Positions 54,106-63,430 are shown, counted from the stretch's first letter. The stretch is 64,000 nt of DNA from Flavobacterium eburneipallidum (GCF_027111355.2 NZ_CP114291.2:248001-312000); one strand, 5' to 3'. The notes: generated by a model from the letters alone, not told the origin. Translations and numbers: made by a program.

Positions 54106-57100
54106 TTAAAAATTGTAAGTCGCAGTAAAAGAAAATGTAGGTCCAAATTTAGTGATCCAAGTCTGATCATCTATCTCTTTATCATATCCATTTATATTTT
54201 GAGAATCACCTGTAAATATTGAATTGGTCAAAGCTCTAAATCCTTTAACTTCTTTACCCGTTAACTCAAAATTGTTTTGGTAAAAAATCAAGTCTTGCGC
54301 TAAAACATTTTGGATATTCAATTTCAATTCAATTTTGCTTTTGAATAAGTTTTTAGCTATTTGAAAATCCAAAATTGTTCGTGCTTTTTCCCAATAAGCT
54401 GGTGTAGCATTACTAGCGGTTTGATTTCCGTGAATAGTGATTCTATCCCCAATCCTATTCATATTGGCAGATAATGACCATCCTGCATCAATGTTAGAAT
54501 ATTGCAATCCTGCATTAAAAACATAAGGCGATTGTCCCTGCATTGGCGAATCAACTGTTACACCTGAATTTATTAAGTTAGAAATATCTACTTTAGAACG
54601 GATTACAGCCAAATTAGAGAAAAGGGTTAAATCATCTAAAATTTTAGTTTCTTTAGTTCCAAGAACTGAACTTAACATTGTTCTAAATTCAAGTTCTACA
54701 CCATAATTCTTTCCTGATTTGGCATTTTCATATCTATTTGAATTATTTGCCCTTGCTTGTAATTCGATTGGATTTTTAAAATCTTTATAAAAGGCTGATA
54801 ACGAGAAAATTTGTGATTTTCCAGGAAAAAATTCATATCGTAAATCGAAATTAATAATTTCTGTGATTTTAAGATCTGGATTTCCCGAGGTATTGAATCT
54901 AGTCTCATTATCAAAGAATAAAAAAGGCGCTAGTTCTCTAAACTCTGGTCGGTTCAAAGTTTTAGAACCACTCAATCTAATATTTTGAGTTTTATTAAGC
55001 TTGTATATAAAATTGACAGATGGCAAAATGTCTAATTGTGAATCATCCACAAGAATTGGATCACCAATATCTGATTTTGAAGTCAAATGTTGTGAATAAT
55101 TTTCTAAACGCGCTCCCCATACCACTCTTAATTTGTGGAAAACATTATCAATCATCAAATAACCAGCATTTAGATTGGCTTCTGCATCATAATAATCACT
55201 CCCTTTTGTGCCTTCATAAAGCGTTAAACCACTAGATCTAGGTGAAGTTGACGATAAAATACCCATATTAGCAGTATTGAATATCGTAGCGTTTGGTAAT
55301 GCTGCAATAGTTGGTAAAAAAGTGTTTGTTCCGTATCTAAATCCGTCCACAGTACCACTAAAAATAACGTAACCCAATTGTCGAGCCTGAAATTCTCTCT
55401 TACGGCTTTGTGTAATTCCACCCACTTTTATATCAGCAGAAAATTCATCAGAAAAATTTACTTTTTTACTCACATCAAACTTTGCACTATAAATAGATTC
55501 ATTGTTTGTAGATGTAAAAATAGAACCCGGATAATCTGTCCCTACATTATTACCAACAAACGGTGCTCTCGGTTCGGTTTGAGATCCATCTAAAAATTGT
55601 CTATACTCATAGGTATTTCTTCTTTCGCTTGGAATCTCTCTATTAACATTACTGTAAGATCCAACCCAATTGATTTTGATTTTACTTTCAGGCAAGAAAT
55701 GTTCGCCTATGAATTGCCCAGTATAAATATTATTTTTAGAAAAAAATCGATTTGTAGAAGTGGTAATGGTTGGTTCAGGTTCTACTACTTTAGTTCCGCT
55801 TCTGTCGGTAAATCTAGTTTCAGTAGTGCGGCTGTATAAATTTTTAAAACTCAACTTATTGTTTGAATTGATTTTAAACGAAAAATTAAGAATCGCACCT
55901 GTCAATCGTTGTGTACTGTAACTCTCATCCGAAAAATCTTCTTGAAGCACACCAGGTACTTCATAAAATTTTCTATTGCTTTCAGCATACACATTAGATA
56001 CATTATTGGTTAACGATGCTAATAAACTTAAACTTTGTTCTCCTTTGAATTTGAAATAACGCCCAAGTGAAAGCTGAAAACTAGTGTTTGGACTAAATTT
56101 ATCTTCACTTACACCCCAATCGGTCTGGTAATTTTTGGCTAATTCAGCTACTTGCTGAATATTACCTGTCATTGGATTTTGCAAAGCAATCAATTCTGCC
56201 GAACTAGGAAAAGAAGAAGGTAATCCTACTTTAGCATCATTAGCAACTAGTTTAGATTTACCTGTTGTAATCGCATTATATCCTGCTCCTATCGATACGG
56301 ATTGAAAATTTTTATCCGGTGCCATTTTAGTATTGATATCAATAACTCCACCTGCAAATTCTCCCGGTAAATCTGGCGAAGCGGTTTTGTATATCACTAA
56401 ATTATCTAACATATTCGAAGGAAAAATATCAAACGAAAATGCTTTTCTATCTGGCTCTGTACTTGGTAACGGTGAGCCATTCAAATAAGTAGTGTTATAA
56501 CGGTCATTCAAACCACGAATAATAACGAATTTATTGTTTTGAATACTCGCGCCACTAATACGTTTCAAAACGTCTGATGCAGTTCTATCTGGTGTCTTTT
56601 TGATGCTTTCGGCAGAAATACCATCTGATACCCTAACACTATTTTTTTGAACCGTTAAAAGTGATTGAACCGATTCCACTTTAGCTTTTACCGTTCTAAT
56701 AACAACCTCGTTTAAAACATTGTTTTTTTCGGATAAGGAAACCGTTAAAGTAGTAGCCTCTCCTTTTACGACTTCTACTTCAGAAATAATTTTGGTTTCA
56801 AAAGAAAACATAGAAAATTCCAAGTTGTATTTTCCTGGCTCCATTTTTCTGAAGCTAAAACGCCCTTCGGCATCAGAAGTAGTTCCTAAAGGTGTTCCGA
56901 CTACCATAATATTAACTCCTGGCAAAGGTTTTCCAGTAGCTTCTTCTATCACGGTTCCTTTAATAATTGATGATTCGTCGGCAACTACTGTCCCAGTAGC
57001 TGTTCCCGAGGACTTCGTAACAGTATTAGAATAAACCATTCCGTCTGCCAATTCTAACCCTGTAGTATTTTGAGCAATTGCAGCAGAAACAAAAAATAAT

Positions 57101-57126
57101 GAGCTAATAAAGTAAGTTAATTTCAT
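54106..57126 (-). CDS. TonB-dependent outer-membrane receptor
   Basis: The 1006-residue protein has a signal peptide (about 1-18), a carboxypeptidase-regulatory-like domain (about 55-130, with IIKGTVIEEATGKPLPGVNIMVVG), a plug domain (150-275, with SDVLKRISGASIQNNKFVIIRGLNDRYN) and a beta-barrel ending in Phe. The barrel and the EPDRKAFSFDIFPSNMLDNL segment are typical of Bacteroidota receptors that are not SusC. Its partner is the T9SS beta-helix protein encoded downstream. Substrate unknown. No SusD is adjacent. Confidence 0.9.
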   Translation of the reverse strand: MKLTYFISSLFFVSAAIAQNTTGLELADGMVYSNTVTKSSGTATGTVVADESSIIKGTVIEEATGKPLPGVNIMVVGTPLGTTSDAEGRFSFRKMEPGKYNLEFSMFSFETKIISEVEVVKGEATTLTVSLSEKNNVLNEVVIRTVKAKVESVQSLLTVQKNSVRVSDGISAESIKKTPDRTASDVLKRISGASIQNNKFVIIRGLNDRYNTTYLNGSPLPSTEPDRKAFSFDIFPSNMLDNLVIYKTASPDLPGEFAGGVIDINTKMAPDKNFQSVSIGAGYNAITTGKSKLVANDAKVGLPSSFPSSAELIALQNPMTGNIQQVAELAKNYQTDWGVSEDKFSPNTSFQLSLGRYFKFKGEQSLSLLASLTNNVSNVYAESNRKFYEVPGVLQEDFSDESYSTQRLTGAILNFSFKINSNNKLSFKNLYSRTTETRFTDRSGTKVVEPEPTITTSTNRFFSKNNIYTGQFIGEHFLPESKIKINWVGSYSNVNREIPSERRNTYEYRQFLDGSQTEPRAPFVGNNVGTDYPGSIFTSTNNESIYSAKFDVSKKVNFSDEFSADIKVGGITQSRKREFQARQLGYVIFSGTVDGFRYGTNTFLPTIAALPNATIFNTANMGILSSTSPRSSGLTLYEGTKGSDYYDAEANLNAGYLMIDNVFHKLRVVWGARLENYSQHLTSKSDIGDPILVDDSQLDILPSVNFIYKLNKTQNIRLSGSKTLNRPEFRELAPFLFFDNETRFNTSGNPDLKITEIINFDLRYEFFPGKSQIFSLSAFYKDFKNPIELQARANNSNRYENAKSGKNYGVELEFRTMLSSVLGTKETKILDDLTLFSNLAVIRSKVDISNLINSGVTVDSPMQGQSPYVFNAGLQYSNIDAGWSLSANMNRIGDRITIHGNQTASNATPAYWEKARTILDFQIAKNLFKSKIELKLNIQNVLAQDLIFYQNNFELTGKEVKGFRALTNSIFTGDSQNINGYDKEIDDQTWITKFGPTFSFTATYNF

Positions 57127-57164
57127 TGAAATAGTGTTGATTAAAAATCGCTTTAATATTTCGA

Positions 57165-57172
57165 CAAAAGTA
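57165..57172 (-). promoter_or_regulatory. Candidate -7 motif of the TonB receptor gene
   Basis: On the minus strand TACTTTTG matches TAnnTTTG, about 40 bp upstream of the receptor ATG. No well-placed TTG is seen. Confidence 0.4.
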
Positions 57173-57317
57173 CTTGGAACAGGAATTCTGAATGTTAAAT
57201 AGAGATTAACAAATTTTTTTAAAAAGTAGAGTACGTTAATTTATTGTTAGGTAAACGATAATTATTATGAACTTTATACTCAACTTAAATTTTGTGTAAA
57301 ATTTACAAACAAAAAAA

Positions 57318-57340
57318 AGTCCCGCAAATTGCGGGACTCT
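57318..57340 (-). terminator. Terminator downstream of the atpG relic
   Basis: AGTCCCGCAA / TTGCGGGACT plus CT is the same 23 bases as at 52300-52322. On the minus strand a T run follows, so it can end transcripts coming from the ATP synthase / lipoprotein side. It may be the original atpG terminator if the relic marks the former gene end. Confidence 0.85.
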
Positions 57341-57363
57341 TAAATATATTTAAATAAAAATTA

Positions 57364-57448
57364 TTATCCTTTCAAAGCTTCTGCTCCACCAACGATCTCC
57401 AGGATTTCGTTAGTAATGGCAAGTTGACAGACTTTGTTGTAGAAGAAT
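57364..57448 (-). pseudogene. Relic of an atpG 3' end
   Basis: The minus strand encodes YNKVCQLAITNEILEIVGG followed by AEALKG and a stop, against YNKARQAAITNEILEIVGG plus AEALKG at the true atpG C-terminus. The two copies are 923 bp apart. At DNA level the first 60 or so bases differ at only a few places, then divergence rises. It has no start and no upstream domains. It is best explained as a leftover second copy of the gene end. Confidence 0.9.
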
Positions 57449-57478
57449 TATAATTTTTAAAAGGATTGCAATTTAAAT

Positions 57479-57799
57479 TTACTTAAACTTAACTGCAACC
57501 CCACTAATTCCTGTTGCTTGACTTACACTAGAAATTTTATCAAGATTGATTTCAATTATAGCATCTGCACCTAATTCAGCTGCTTTCTTTTTTAATGCTT
57601 TTAGTGATTGTTTTTCACTTGCGGCAAAAACCGCTACACTACCAATTACCTCATACTGCTTTTCGGGTGTTCTTGAATAAATTAATATACTATTCTCCTC
57701 TGTTTTTGGATATGTTTTACCTCCAGTTTGAACATAATGAGTTTTTATACTACAACTTGCAAAAGCAAATAAAATTGATAAATAAAGAATATTTTTCAT
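57479..57799 (-). CDS. Small YbjQ-like lipoprotein (paralog 1)
   Basis: The 106-residue lipoprotein (lipobox FASC, Cys16) has a short C-terminal domain with YEVIGSVAV (49-57), an amphipathic helix, LGADAIIEINLD (75-86) and a hydrophobic end VAVKFK. The pattern resembles YbjQ/RcsF-like small alpha/beta domains that assemble as oligomers. It is paralogous to the next gene. Both lie between atpG and an atpG relic, in the same orientation. Function unknown. Confidence 0.75.
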   Translation of the reverse strand: MKNILYLSILFAFASCSIKTHYVQTGGKTYPKTEENSILIYSRTPEKQYEVIGSVAVFAASEKQSLKALKKKAAELGADAIIEINLDKISSVSQATGISGVAVKFK

Positions 57800-57823
57800 T
57801 TTGATTTTTTAATAAAATTAGAA

Positions 57824-58168
57824 TTAGTTGTATTTTACTGCTGTACCTGTAGCCTTTATACCATTAGACCAATACCCCATAGCAATGGAAAGTCGCATGT
57901 CAATTATTGCATCTGCACCCAAAAGCGAAGCTTGTTGTTTTAATAACTTTACTGCTACTTCTGCATTTTGACCAGCATCAGCACAAGAAACAACTTGACC
58001 AATAACTTTATAGGTCTTTACAGTTGTTTTTGTTGAATAAACTTCAACATTATCTGCGTTTGTAGGAACTAAATCAGAACCTTTATAATCATCTGTTTTA
58101 ATTTTTGATACAGTCGAACAACTCGATACAATTGTAACTAGACTTATTAAAATTATTAATTTTTTCAT
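57824..58168 (-). CDS. Small YbjQ-like lipoprotein (paralog 2)
   Basis: The 114-residue lipoprotein (lipobox VSSC, Cys17) shares the layout of the neighbouring gene: YKVIGQVVSC (53-62), a helix with LLKQQASLLGADAIIDMRL, and TGTAVKYN at the end. The two genes are tandem paralogs with clear but moderate similarity. It starts about 118 bp past the atpG stop, after a terminator-like hairpin, so the pair is probably transcribed separately from atpG. Confidence 0.75.
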   Translation of the reverse strand: MKKLIILISLVTIVSSCSTVSKIKTDDYKGSDLVPTNADNVEVYSTKTTVKTYKVIGQVVSCADAGQNAEVAVKLLKQQASLLGADAIIDMRLSIAMGYWSNGIKATGTAVKYN

Positions 58169-58227
58169 TATTGTTTAAGAAATTAAATGTTGCTAAAAAT
58201 AGATTTATATACTATCGCTATAATGCT

Positions 58228-58258
58228 AAAAAAGCCAACAAATCTGCTGGCTTTTTTT
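58228..58258 (-). terminator. Terminator after atpG
   Basis: AAAAAGCCA (58229-58237) pairs with TGGCTTTTT (58248-58256), and on the minus strand a T run follows. It lies about 30 bp past the atpG stop and closes the ATP synthase operon. Confidence 0.82.
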
Positions 58259-58286
58259 AATTTCCCTAATTGGGATTGTTATATTA

Positions 58287-59147
58287 TTATCCTTTCAAAG
58301 CTTCTGCTCCACCAACAATCTCAAGAATTTCGTTAGTAATGGCGGCCTGACGGGCTTTGTTATAAGTTAATTTCAATTGATCTCTCAATTCTTTGGCGTT
58401 GTCTGTTGCTTTGTGCATAGCAGTCATACGTGCCCCGTGTTCAGAAGCATAAGAATCTCTGATTCCTTTGTATAATTGTGTTTTCAATGATTTAGGAATC
58501 AAAGTCAAGACAATTTCTTCTTTAGATGGTTCAAAAATATAATCACCACCAGAAGCTGGTGCATCTGATTGTATTGGTGCTAAAGGCAAAAATTGTTCTA
58601 CTTGAACGATTTGTGTAGCAGCATTTTTAAACTGATTGTAAATCAATTCAATTCTATCATACTCTCCAGTCAAGAATTTTTCAGTTAAACTTTCAGCTAT
58701 TCCAGCAACATTATCAAAAGTCAAATTGTCAAAAATTGTATTGTGATGACCGTGAACTTTGTGCGTTTTGGCTAAAACATCATGACCTTTTTTACCAATA
58801 GCAAAAATATCAACTTGTTTTCCAGCATAAAATTCTGAACGGTTTTTAGCTTCCTTGATTATATTAGAATTGAATGCACCACACAAACCTCTATTAGAAG
58901 TAATCGCTACAATCAAAACTTTCTTAACCTCACGTTGTGTTGTGAATTCTCCTCCAACATCTCCATCAAGAGTTGCGGAAAGGTTTTGCAATAATTCCGT
59001 CAATTTTTCGGCATAAGGTCGCATCGCTGTTATGGCATCTTGAGCCTTTTTTAGCTTTGCTGCAGAAACCATTTTCATCGCAGAAGTAATCTGCATCGTT
59101 GATGAAACGGAAGTAATTCTATTACGGATTTCCTTTAAATTTGCCAT
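58287..59147 (-). CDS. atpG: ATP synthase F1 gamma subunit
   Basis: The 286-residue protein is the central rotor shaft of F1. The N-terminal helix MANLKEIRNRITSVSSTMQITSAMKMVSAAKLKKAQ and the C-terminal helix with AAITNEILEIVGGAEAL are both diagnostic, and the SNRGLCGAFN segment (83-92) is conserved. Length is normal. It follows atpA by 72 bp containing short inverted repeats. Its 3' end exists in a second, truncated copy at 57364-57448. Confidence 0.97.
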   Translation of the reverse strand: MANLKEIRNRITSVSSTMQITSAMKMVSAAKLKKAQDAITAMRPYAEKLTELLQNLSATLDGDVGGEFTTQREVKKVLIVAITSNRGLCGAFNSNIIKEAKNRSEFYAGKQVDIFAIGKKGHDVLAKTHKVHGHHNTIFDNLTFDNVAGIAESLTEKFLTGEYDRIELIYNQFKNAATQIVQVEQFLPLAPIQSDAPASGGDYIFEPSKEEIVLTLIPKSLKTQLYKGIRDSYASEHGARMTAMHKATDNAKELRDQLKLTYNKARQAAITNEILEIVGGAEALKG

Positions 59148-59155
59148 TGTAAATA

Positions 59156-59207
59156 GTTGTAAGTTTTATGTTGTAAGTTATAAGTTTTGAAACCTACAAC
59201 TTACAAC
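59156..59207. repeat. GTTGTAAGTT inverted repeats between atpA and atpG
   Basis: GTTGTAAGTT occurs twice (59156-59165 and 59170-59179) and its reverse complement AACTTACAAC once (59198-59207). It fills the atpA-atpG spacer of an otherwise compact operon. Confidence 0.7.
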
Positions 59208-59219
59208 CTAGAACAAATA

Positions 59220-60797
59220 TTAGTTATATTTCGCTGAAACTTCTTTAGCTGCTGCTTCCAAAACGTCTGTGATTTCGTCAGTCAGTTTACCTGCTTTCAA
59301 AGCATCAAGAGTTGGTCTGTTTTTGTTGTTCAAGTATTCCAAGAAATCTTTTTCGAATTCTTTTACTTTAGCAACTGGTACTTTTCTCAACAAGTTTTTA
59401 GAACCTGCATAGATGATAGCGGTTTGGTTTTCAACTGTATAAGGGTCATTTAAACCTTGTTTCAAGATTTCAACGTTTCTTTTTCCTTTTTCAATTACGT
59501 TCAAAGTAACTGCATCCAAATCAGAACCAAATTTAGCAAACGCTTCTAATTCACGGTATTGCGCTTGGTCTAATTTTAAAGTACCTGATACTTTTTTCAT
59601 TGATTTAATTTGAGCATTACCTCCAACACGAGATACAGAAATACCTACGTTAATTGCTGGACGAACCCCTGAATTAAACAAATCTCCATCCAAGAAAATC
59701 TGACCATCAGTGATCGAAATTACGTTAGTTGGGATATAAGCAGAAACGTCACCAGCTTGAGTTTCGATAATTGGCAGCGCCGTCAAAGAACCACCACCTT
59801 TTACGATACCTTTTAATGAATCTGGCAAATCGTTCATATCTTTAGCAATACTGTCATCAGCAATTACTTTACAAGCTCTTTCTAATAAACGAGAGTGTAA
59901 GTAGAAAACGTCTCCAGGATATGCCTCACGTCCCGGTGGTCTTCTTAATAAAAGAGAAACCTCACGGTAAGCAACAGCTTGTTTAGATAAATCATCATAA
60001 ACAATCAAAGCTGGACGACCAGAATCTCTGAAATATTCTCCAATTGCAGCACCTGCCATAGGAGCATATACTTGCATAGGAGCTGGATCAGAAGCATTAG
60101 CTGCAACAATAACTGTATAAGCCATTGCACCTTTTTCTTCTAACATTTTTGCGATTCCTGCTACCGTTGACGCTTTTTGTCCAATGGCAACATATATACA
60201 GAATACAGGTTTTCCTGCATCGTAAAATTCTTTTTGATTTAAGATAGTATCGATACAAACAGTTGATTTACCTGTTTGACGGTCACCAATAACTAGCTCA
60301 CGTTGTCCACGACCTACCGGGATCATTGCATCAACTGCTTTGATACCTGTTTGTAATGGCTCGGTAACTGGCTGACGGAAGATAACTCCAGGAGCTTTTC
60401 TTTCTAATGGCATTTCGAATAATTCACCACCGATTGGTCCTTTACCATCAATTGGTTGACCTAAAGTGTTTACTACACGTCCTACCATTCCTTCTCCTGT
60501 TTTAAGAGAAGCAATACGTTGTGTTCTTTTTACAGTTGAACCTTCTTTGATTCCTGTTGATGGTCCTAAAAGTACCACACCAACATTGTCTTCTTCAAGG
60601 TTCAATACAATCGCCTCAAGACCATTGTCAAATTCTACAAGCTCACCGTATTGAACATTAGAAAGTCCGTAAACACGAGCAATTCCATCTCCAACTTGAA
60701 GTACAGAACCTACTTCTTCTAATGTAGCACCAGATTCAAAACCTTCTACTTGCTTTCTTAATATTGCTGAAATTTCAGCAGGGTTAATTTCCGCCAT
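59220..60797 (-). CDS. atpA: ATP synthase F1 alpha subunit
   Basis: The 525-residue regulatory subunit of F1 has the N-terminal beta-barrel ([14 protein letters not shown]), the Walker A motif GDRQTGKST (171-179), and the [29 protein letters not shown] segment (about 281-309). Length is slightly over 500 as usual for Bacteroidota. It alternates with the beta subunit, whose gene atpD is not in the window. It lies 16 bp after atpH. Confidence 0.98.
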   Translation of the reverse strand: MAEINPAEISAILRKQVEGFESGATLEEVGSVLQVGDGIARVYGLSNVQYGELVEFDNGLEAIVLNLEEDNVGVVLLGPSTGIKEGSTVKRTQRIASLKTGEGMVGRVVNTLGQPIDGKGPIGGELFEMPLERKAPGVIFRQPVTEPLQTGIKAVDAMIPVGRGQRELVIGDRQTGKSTVCIDTILNQKEFYDAGKPVFCIYVAIGQKASTVAGIAKMLEEKGAMAYTVIVAANASDPAPMQVYAPMAGAAIGEYFRDSGRPALIVYDDLSKQAVAYREVSLLLRRPPGREAYPGDVFYLHSRLLERACKVIADDSIAKDMNDLPDSLKGIVKGGGSLTALPIIETQAGDVSAYIPTNVISITDGQIFLDGDLFNSGVRPAINVGISVSRVGGNAQIKSMKKVSGTLKLDQAQYRELEAFAKFGSDLDAVTLNVIEKGKRNVEILKQGLNDPYTVENQTAIIYAGSKNLLRKVPVAKVKEFEKDFLEYLNNKNRPTLDALKAGKLTDEITDVLEAAAKEVSAKYN

Positions 60798-60813
60798 AAT
60801 TATTTATAAATAA

Positions 60814-61350
60814 CTAGTTACTTAATTCTCTCTTTAATACTTGTAATCTGTTGGCAATAGAAGCATTGTATTGCTTATCGCCTATTCTTAAAATAAATCC
60901 TCCAATGATAGCAGGATCTACTATATTTTCAATCGTAATTTTTTTGCTTGAAGAAATGCTTGCAATTTTAGCCGAAACTTTCGCTTCTAAAGCGGCATCC
61001 ATTGGAACGGCTGTAGTAACTTTTGCTACCTCAACTCCATTTTGAATATCAAATAATTTGCTGTATTCTACTGCAATGCTATCCAAGATTTCAAATCTTT
61101 TGTTTTCCAATAGCAACTGAAAAATGCTTTTGGTTACCGGATTAACAGAAGCGAAAACTTCTGAAACAACATCCTTTTTAGCATCCACAGTCACAAGCGG
61201 ATTGTGGATAAAAGAACTCAATTCTGAATTTGCTTTTATTGTTGATGCAATTAATGCCATATCAGCACTCACTTGTGAAGTAGCATTTTTTGAATCTGCT
61301 ATTTCTAAAATGGCTTTTGCATAACGAATTGCTGCTCTTGTACTTGACAT
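60814..61350 (-). CDS. atpH: ATP synthase delta subunit
   Basis: The 178-residue protein is the peripheral-stalk delta (OSCP-like) subunit, with an N-terminal six-helix domain (MSSTRAAIRYAKAILEIA ... FIHNPLVTVDAKKDVV) and a C-terminal part with VDPAIIGGFILRIGDKQYNASI. It joins F1 alpha to the b-subunit stalk. Its start lies 1 bp from the atpF stop, suggesting coupling. Confidence 0.96.
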   Translation of the reverse strand: MSSTRAAIRYAKAILEIADSKNATSQVSADMALIASTIKANSELSSFIHNPLVTVDAKKDVVSEVFASVNPVTKSIFQLLLENKRFEILDSIAVEYSKLFDIQNGVEVAKVTTAVPMDAALEAKVSAKIASISSSKKITIENIVDPAIIGGFILRIGDKQYNASIANRLQVLKRELSN

Positions 61351-61351
61351 A

Positions 61352-61852
61352 TTAGTTTAATTTAGCATCACCCAACATTTTTTCCACTAATTTTACTTGA
61401 GCTTCTTTGTTAGATAATTCGTCTTTTAATAATTTCTCCGCAATTTGAAGTGACAAAGTAGAAACTTGAAGTTTCAATTCAGCCAAAGCTCCATTTTTCT
61501 CGCTTTCGATAGCAGCTTTAGCTTGTTCGATCAATTTTTGACCTTGAGCTTCGGCTTCTGTTTTTGCATCAGCAATCATTTTCTCTTTCATTTCGCGTGC
61601 ATCTTTCAACAAAGCATCACGTTCTGCTCTTGCTTCTTGCAAAATACGTTGGTTATCAGCTTGAAGATTCAACATCTCTTTTCTAGCGTTGTCAGCAGAT
61701 TCTAAAGCATTTTTGATACCTTGCTCTCTGTCATTTACTGCATCAAGGATTGGTTTCCAAGCGAATTTTTTCAACAAGAATATTAATCCAACAAATATTA
61801 ATACTTGCCAGAAGAACAAACCTAACTCAAACTGATTTATTAACTTTTCCAT
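61352..61852 (-). CDS. atpF: ATP synthase F0 b subunit
   Basis: The 166-residue protein has one N-terminal membrane helix (LFFWQVLIFVGLIFLLKKFAW, about residues 12-32) and a long charged coiled coil that forms the peripheral stalk. Length is normal for a single-type b subunit. It lies 126 bp after atpE, in a spacer with no other feature. Confidence 0.95.
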   Translation of the reverse strand: MEKLINQFELGLFFWQVLIFVGLIFLLKKFAWKPILDAVNDREQGIKNALESADNARKEMLNLQADNQRILQEARAERDALLKDAREMKEKMIADAKTEAEAQGQKLIEQAKAAIESEKNGALAELKLQVSTLSLQIAEKLLKDELSNKEAQVKLVEKMLGDAKLN

Positions 61853-61978
61853 TTTTATAAATTGTATTTAAATTGTATTTTAAAAAATAAAATTTAATCT
61901 GTTTAATATCATTTTCAACATTTAATTAAAACGATAGTTACAACCAACCGTTGCAACTATCATTTTTTTTAGTTTTAA

Positions 61979-62170
61979 TTAAGATGCGAATAACGCAGCA
62001 AAACCAATACCTTCAATAAGTGCAGCTGCAATAAGCATTGCAGTTTGGATTTTTCCAGAAGCTTCTGGTTGACGAGCGATAGCGTCCATTGCTGAACCAC
62101 CGATTCTACCAATTCCTAAAGCTGCTCCAATAACGATCATTCCTGCTCCTACGATTTGTGGAATTTCCAT
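61979..62170 (-). CDS. atpE: ATP synthase F0 c subunit
   Basis: The 63-residue proteolipid has two membrane helices joined by the polar loop ARQPEA (32-37). The essential carboxylate is Glu53 (ALIEGIGF), in the second helix. No Gln in helix 1 and no Thr/Ser after the Glu is seen, so the ring is probably proton- and not sodium-driven. Length is short, as in many Bacteroidota. Confidence 0.96.
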   Translation of the reverse strand: MEIPQIVGAGMIVIGAALGIGRIGGSAMDAIARQPEASGKIQTAMLIAAALIEGIGFAALFAS

Positions 62171-62275
62171 AATATATATAAATTAAAAATTAAACATTCA
62201 ATTTCAATTTTAGAGTGTAGATTTTAGAATGTAGATTTAAAAAAATCTGAAATCTGAAATCCAAAATCTAAATTT

Positions 62276-63430
62276 TTAGTGATGAGCTTCCTCATGGTGA
62301 TGCTCTTCTACTGCCGAACCAAAGTACAACGCAGACAACATCGTGAATATATACGCTTGTAAAAACGCAACTAATATTTCAAGAATAGAAAGTGCAAATG
62401 ACAAACCAAATGACAAAGTACTTCCGATCCAACTTTTGAAAATAAACATCAATCCAATGATACTCATCAATACAATATGTCCTGCGAAAATATTAGCATA
62501 CAAACGAATCATTAATGAAAATGGTTTGATAATTACTCCTAATAATTCAATTGGAGCTAAAACGATTCTCATCACTTTCGGCACACCTGGCATCCAAAAA
62601 ATGTGACCCCAATAATTTCTATTAGCCGTAAGATTGGTAATTAAAAAAGTAAGGATGGCTAATGAAAAAGTAATAGTAAGATTTCCTGTTACGTTAATAC
62701 CAAAAGGCATTAAACCAAAAATATTCAAGAACAATACAAAGAAAAAGATAGTCAATAAATAACTCATGTATTTCTTATAATGTTTTTCGCCAATATTTGG
62801 AATGGCAATTTCGTCACGAACATACAAAACTAATGGTTCAAAAATACGGGCAGCACCAGAGGCAATTCCATTATTTTTAGCATACGATTTAGCTAAAGCT
62901 GTAAAGATTAAAAACATCAAAATAGCAGCAATGATGATAGACACAACTGATTTTGTAATCGATAAATCTAGTGGACGTTCGTTTTCTGGAAAACCAGTTG
63001 CTTCATTTTCAGTAATAGTACCAGCAGCATCTGTTTTGTAAATTTTACCGTCGTGGTGGTTTATTTTGTAGAAGTTACCGTTTGATTCGGCTACATCATG
63101 ACCGTGGTTGAATTTTGAAGAAGAAAAAATTTGGAAACCATTATCCCAAATAATGATTGGCAATGGAAAACCGTAGTGTGCTCCAGTTTCGTCATCTTGG
63201 AAAAAAGAAAATTCATGAGAATCTAAAACGTGGTGATTGATGAAACCTTTAATTTTAGATTTTATATCTGTAGGTTCAGCGTGTGCTCCTTCGTGTCCAG
63301 CTGCTTCTTTGTGAGCTACTTCTGTATGGGTAGTGTGTGTTTCAGCTACAGGATTTGCTGTACTGATTAAAGGAAGGAAGGCTACTAAAATTGCTACTAA
63401 AAATCGAAGTGGTTTGTTTGAAATCACCAT
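62276..63430 (-). CDS. atpB: ATP synthase F0 a subunit with His-rich extensions
   Basis: The 384-residue membrane protein carries the essential Arg in PFSLMIRLYANIFAGH, which faces the c-ring, and about five to six membrane segments in the C-terminal two-thirds. It is over 100 residues longer than the Escherichia coli subunit because of a cleavable signal-like N-terminus and a long exported N-terminal domain (about 25-140) that is His-rich (HTEVAHKEAAGHEGAHAE). The C-terminal tail also ends in HHHEEAHH. Such extended subunits are normal for Flavobacteria; the His clusters could bind metal. Confidence 0.95.
   Translation of the reverse strand: MVISNKPLRFLVAILVAFLPLISTANPVAETHTTHTEVAHKEAAGHEGAHAEPTDIKSKIKGFINHHVLDSHEFSFFQDDETGAHYGFPLPIIIWDNGFQIFSSSKFNHGHDVAESNGNFYKINHHDGKIYKTDAAGTITENEATGFPENERPLDLSITKSVVSIIIAAILMFLIFTALAKSYAKNNGIASGAARIFEPLVLYVRDEIAIPNIGEKHYKKYMSYLLTIFFFVLFLNIFGLMPFGINVTGNLTITFSLAILTFLITNLTANRNYWGHIFWMPGVPKVMRIVLAPIELLGVIIKPFSLMIRLYANIFAGHIVLMSIIGLMFIFKSWIGSTLSFGLSFALSILEILVAFLQAYIFTMLSALYFGSAVEEHHHEEAHH

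Larger units (their letters stand above)
57127..57478. other. Intergenic stretch with terminator and atpG relic
   Basis: These 352 bases between the receptor gene and the first small lipoprotein hold no intact gene. They contain a promoter-like motif (57165), a terminator (57318) and a relic of the 3' end of atpG (57364-57448). Confidence 0.8.
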
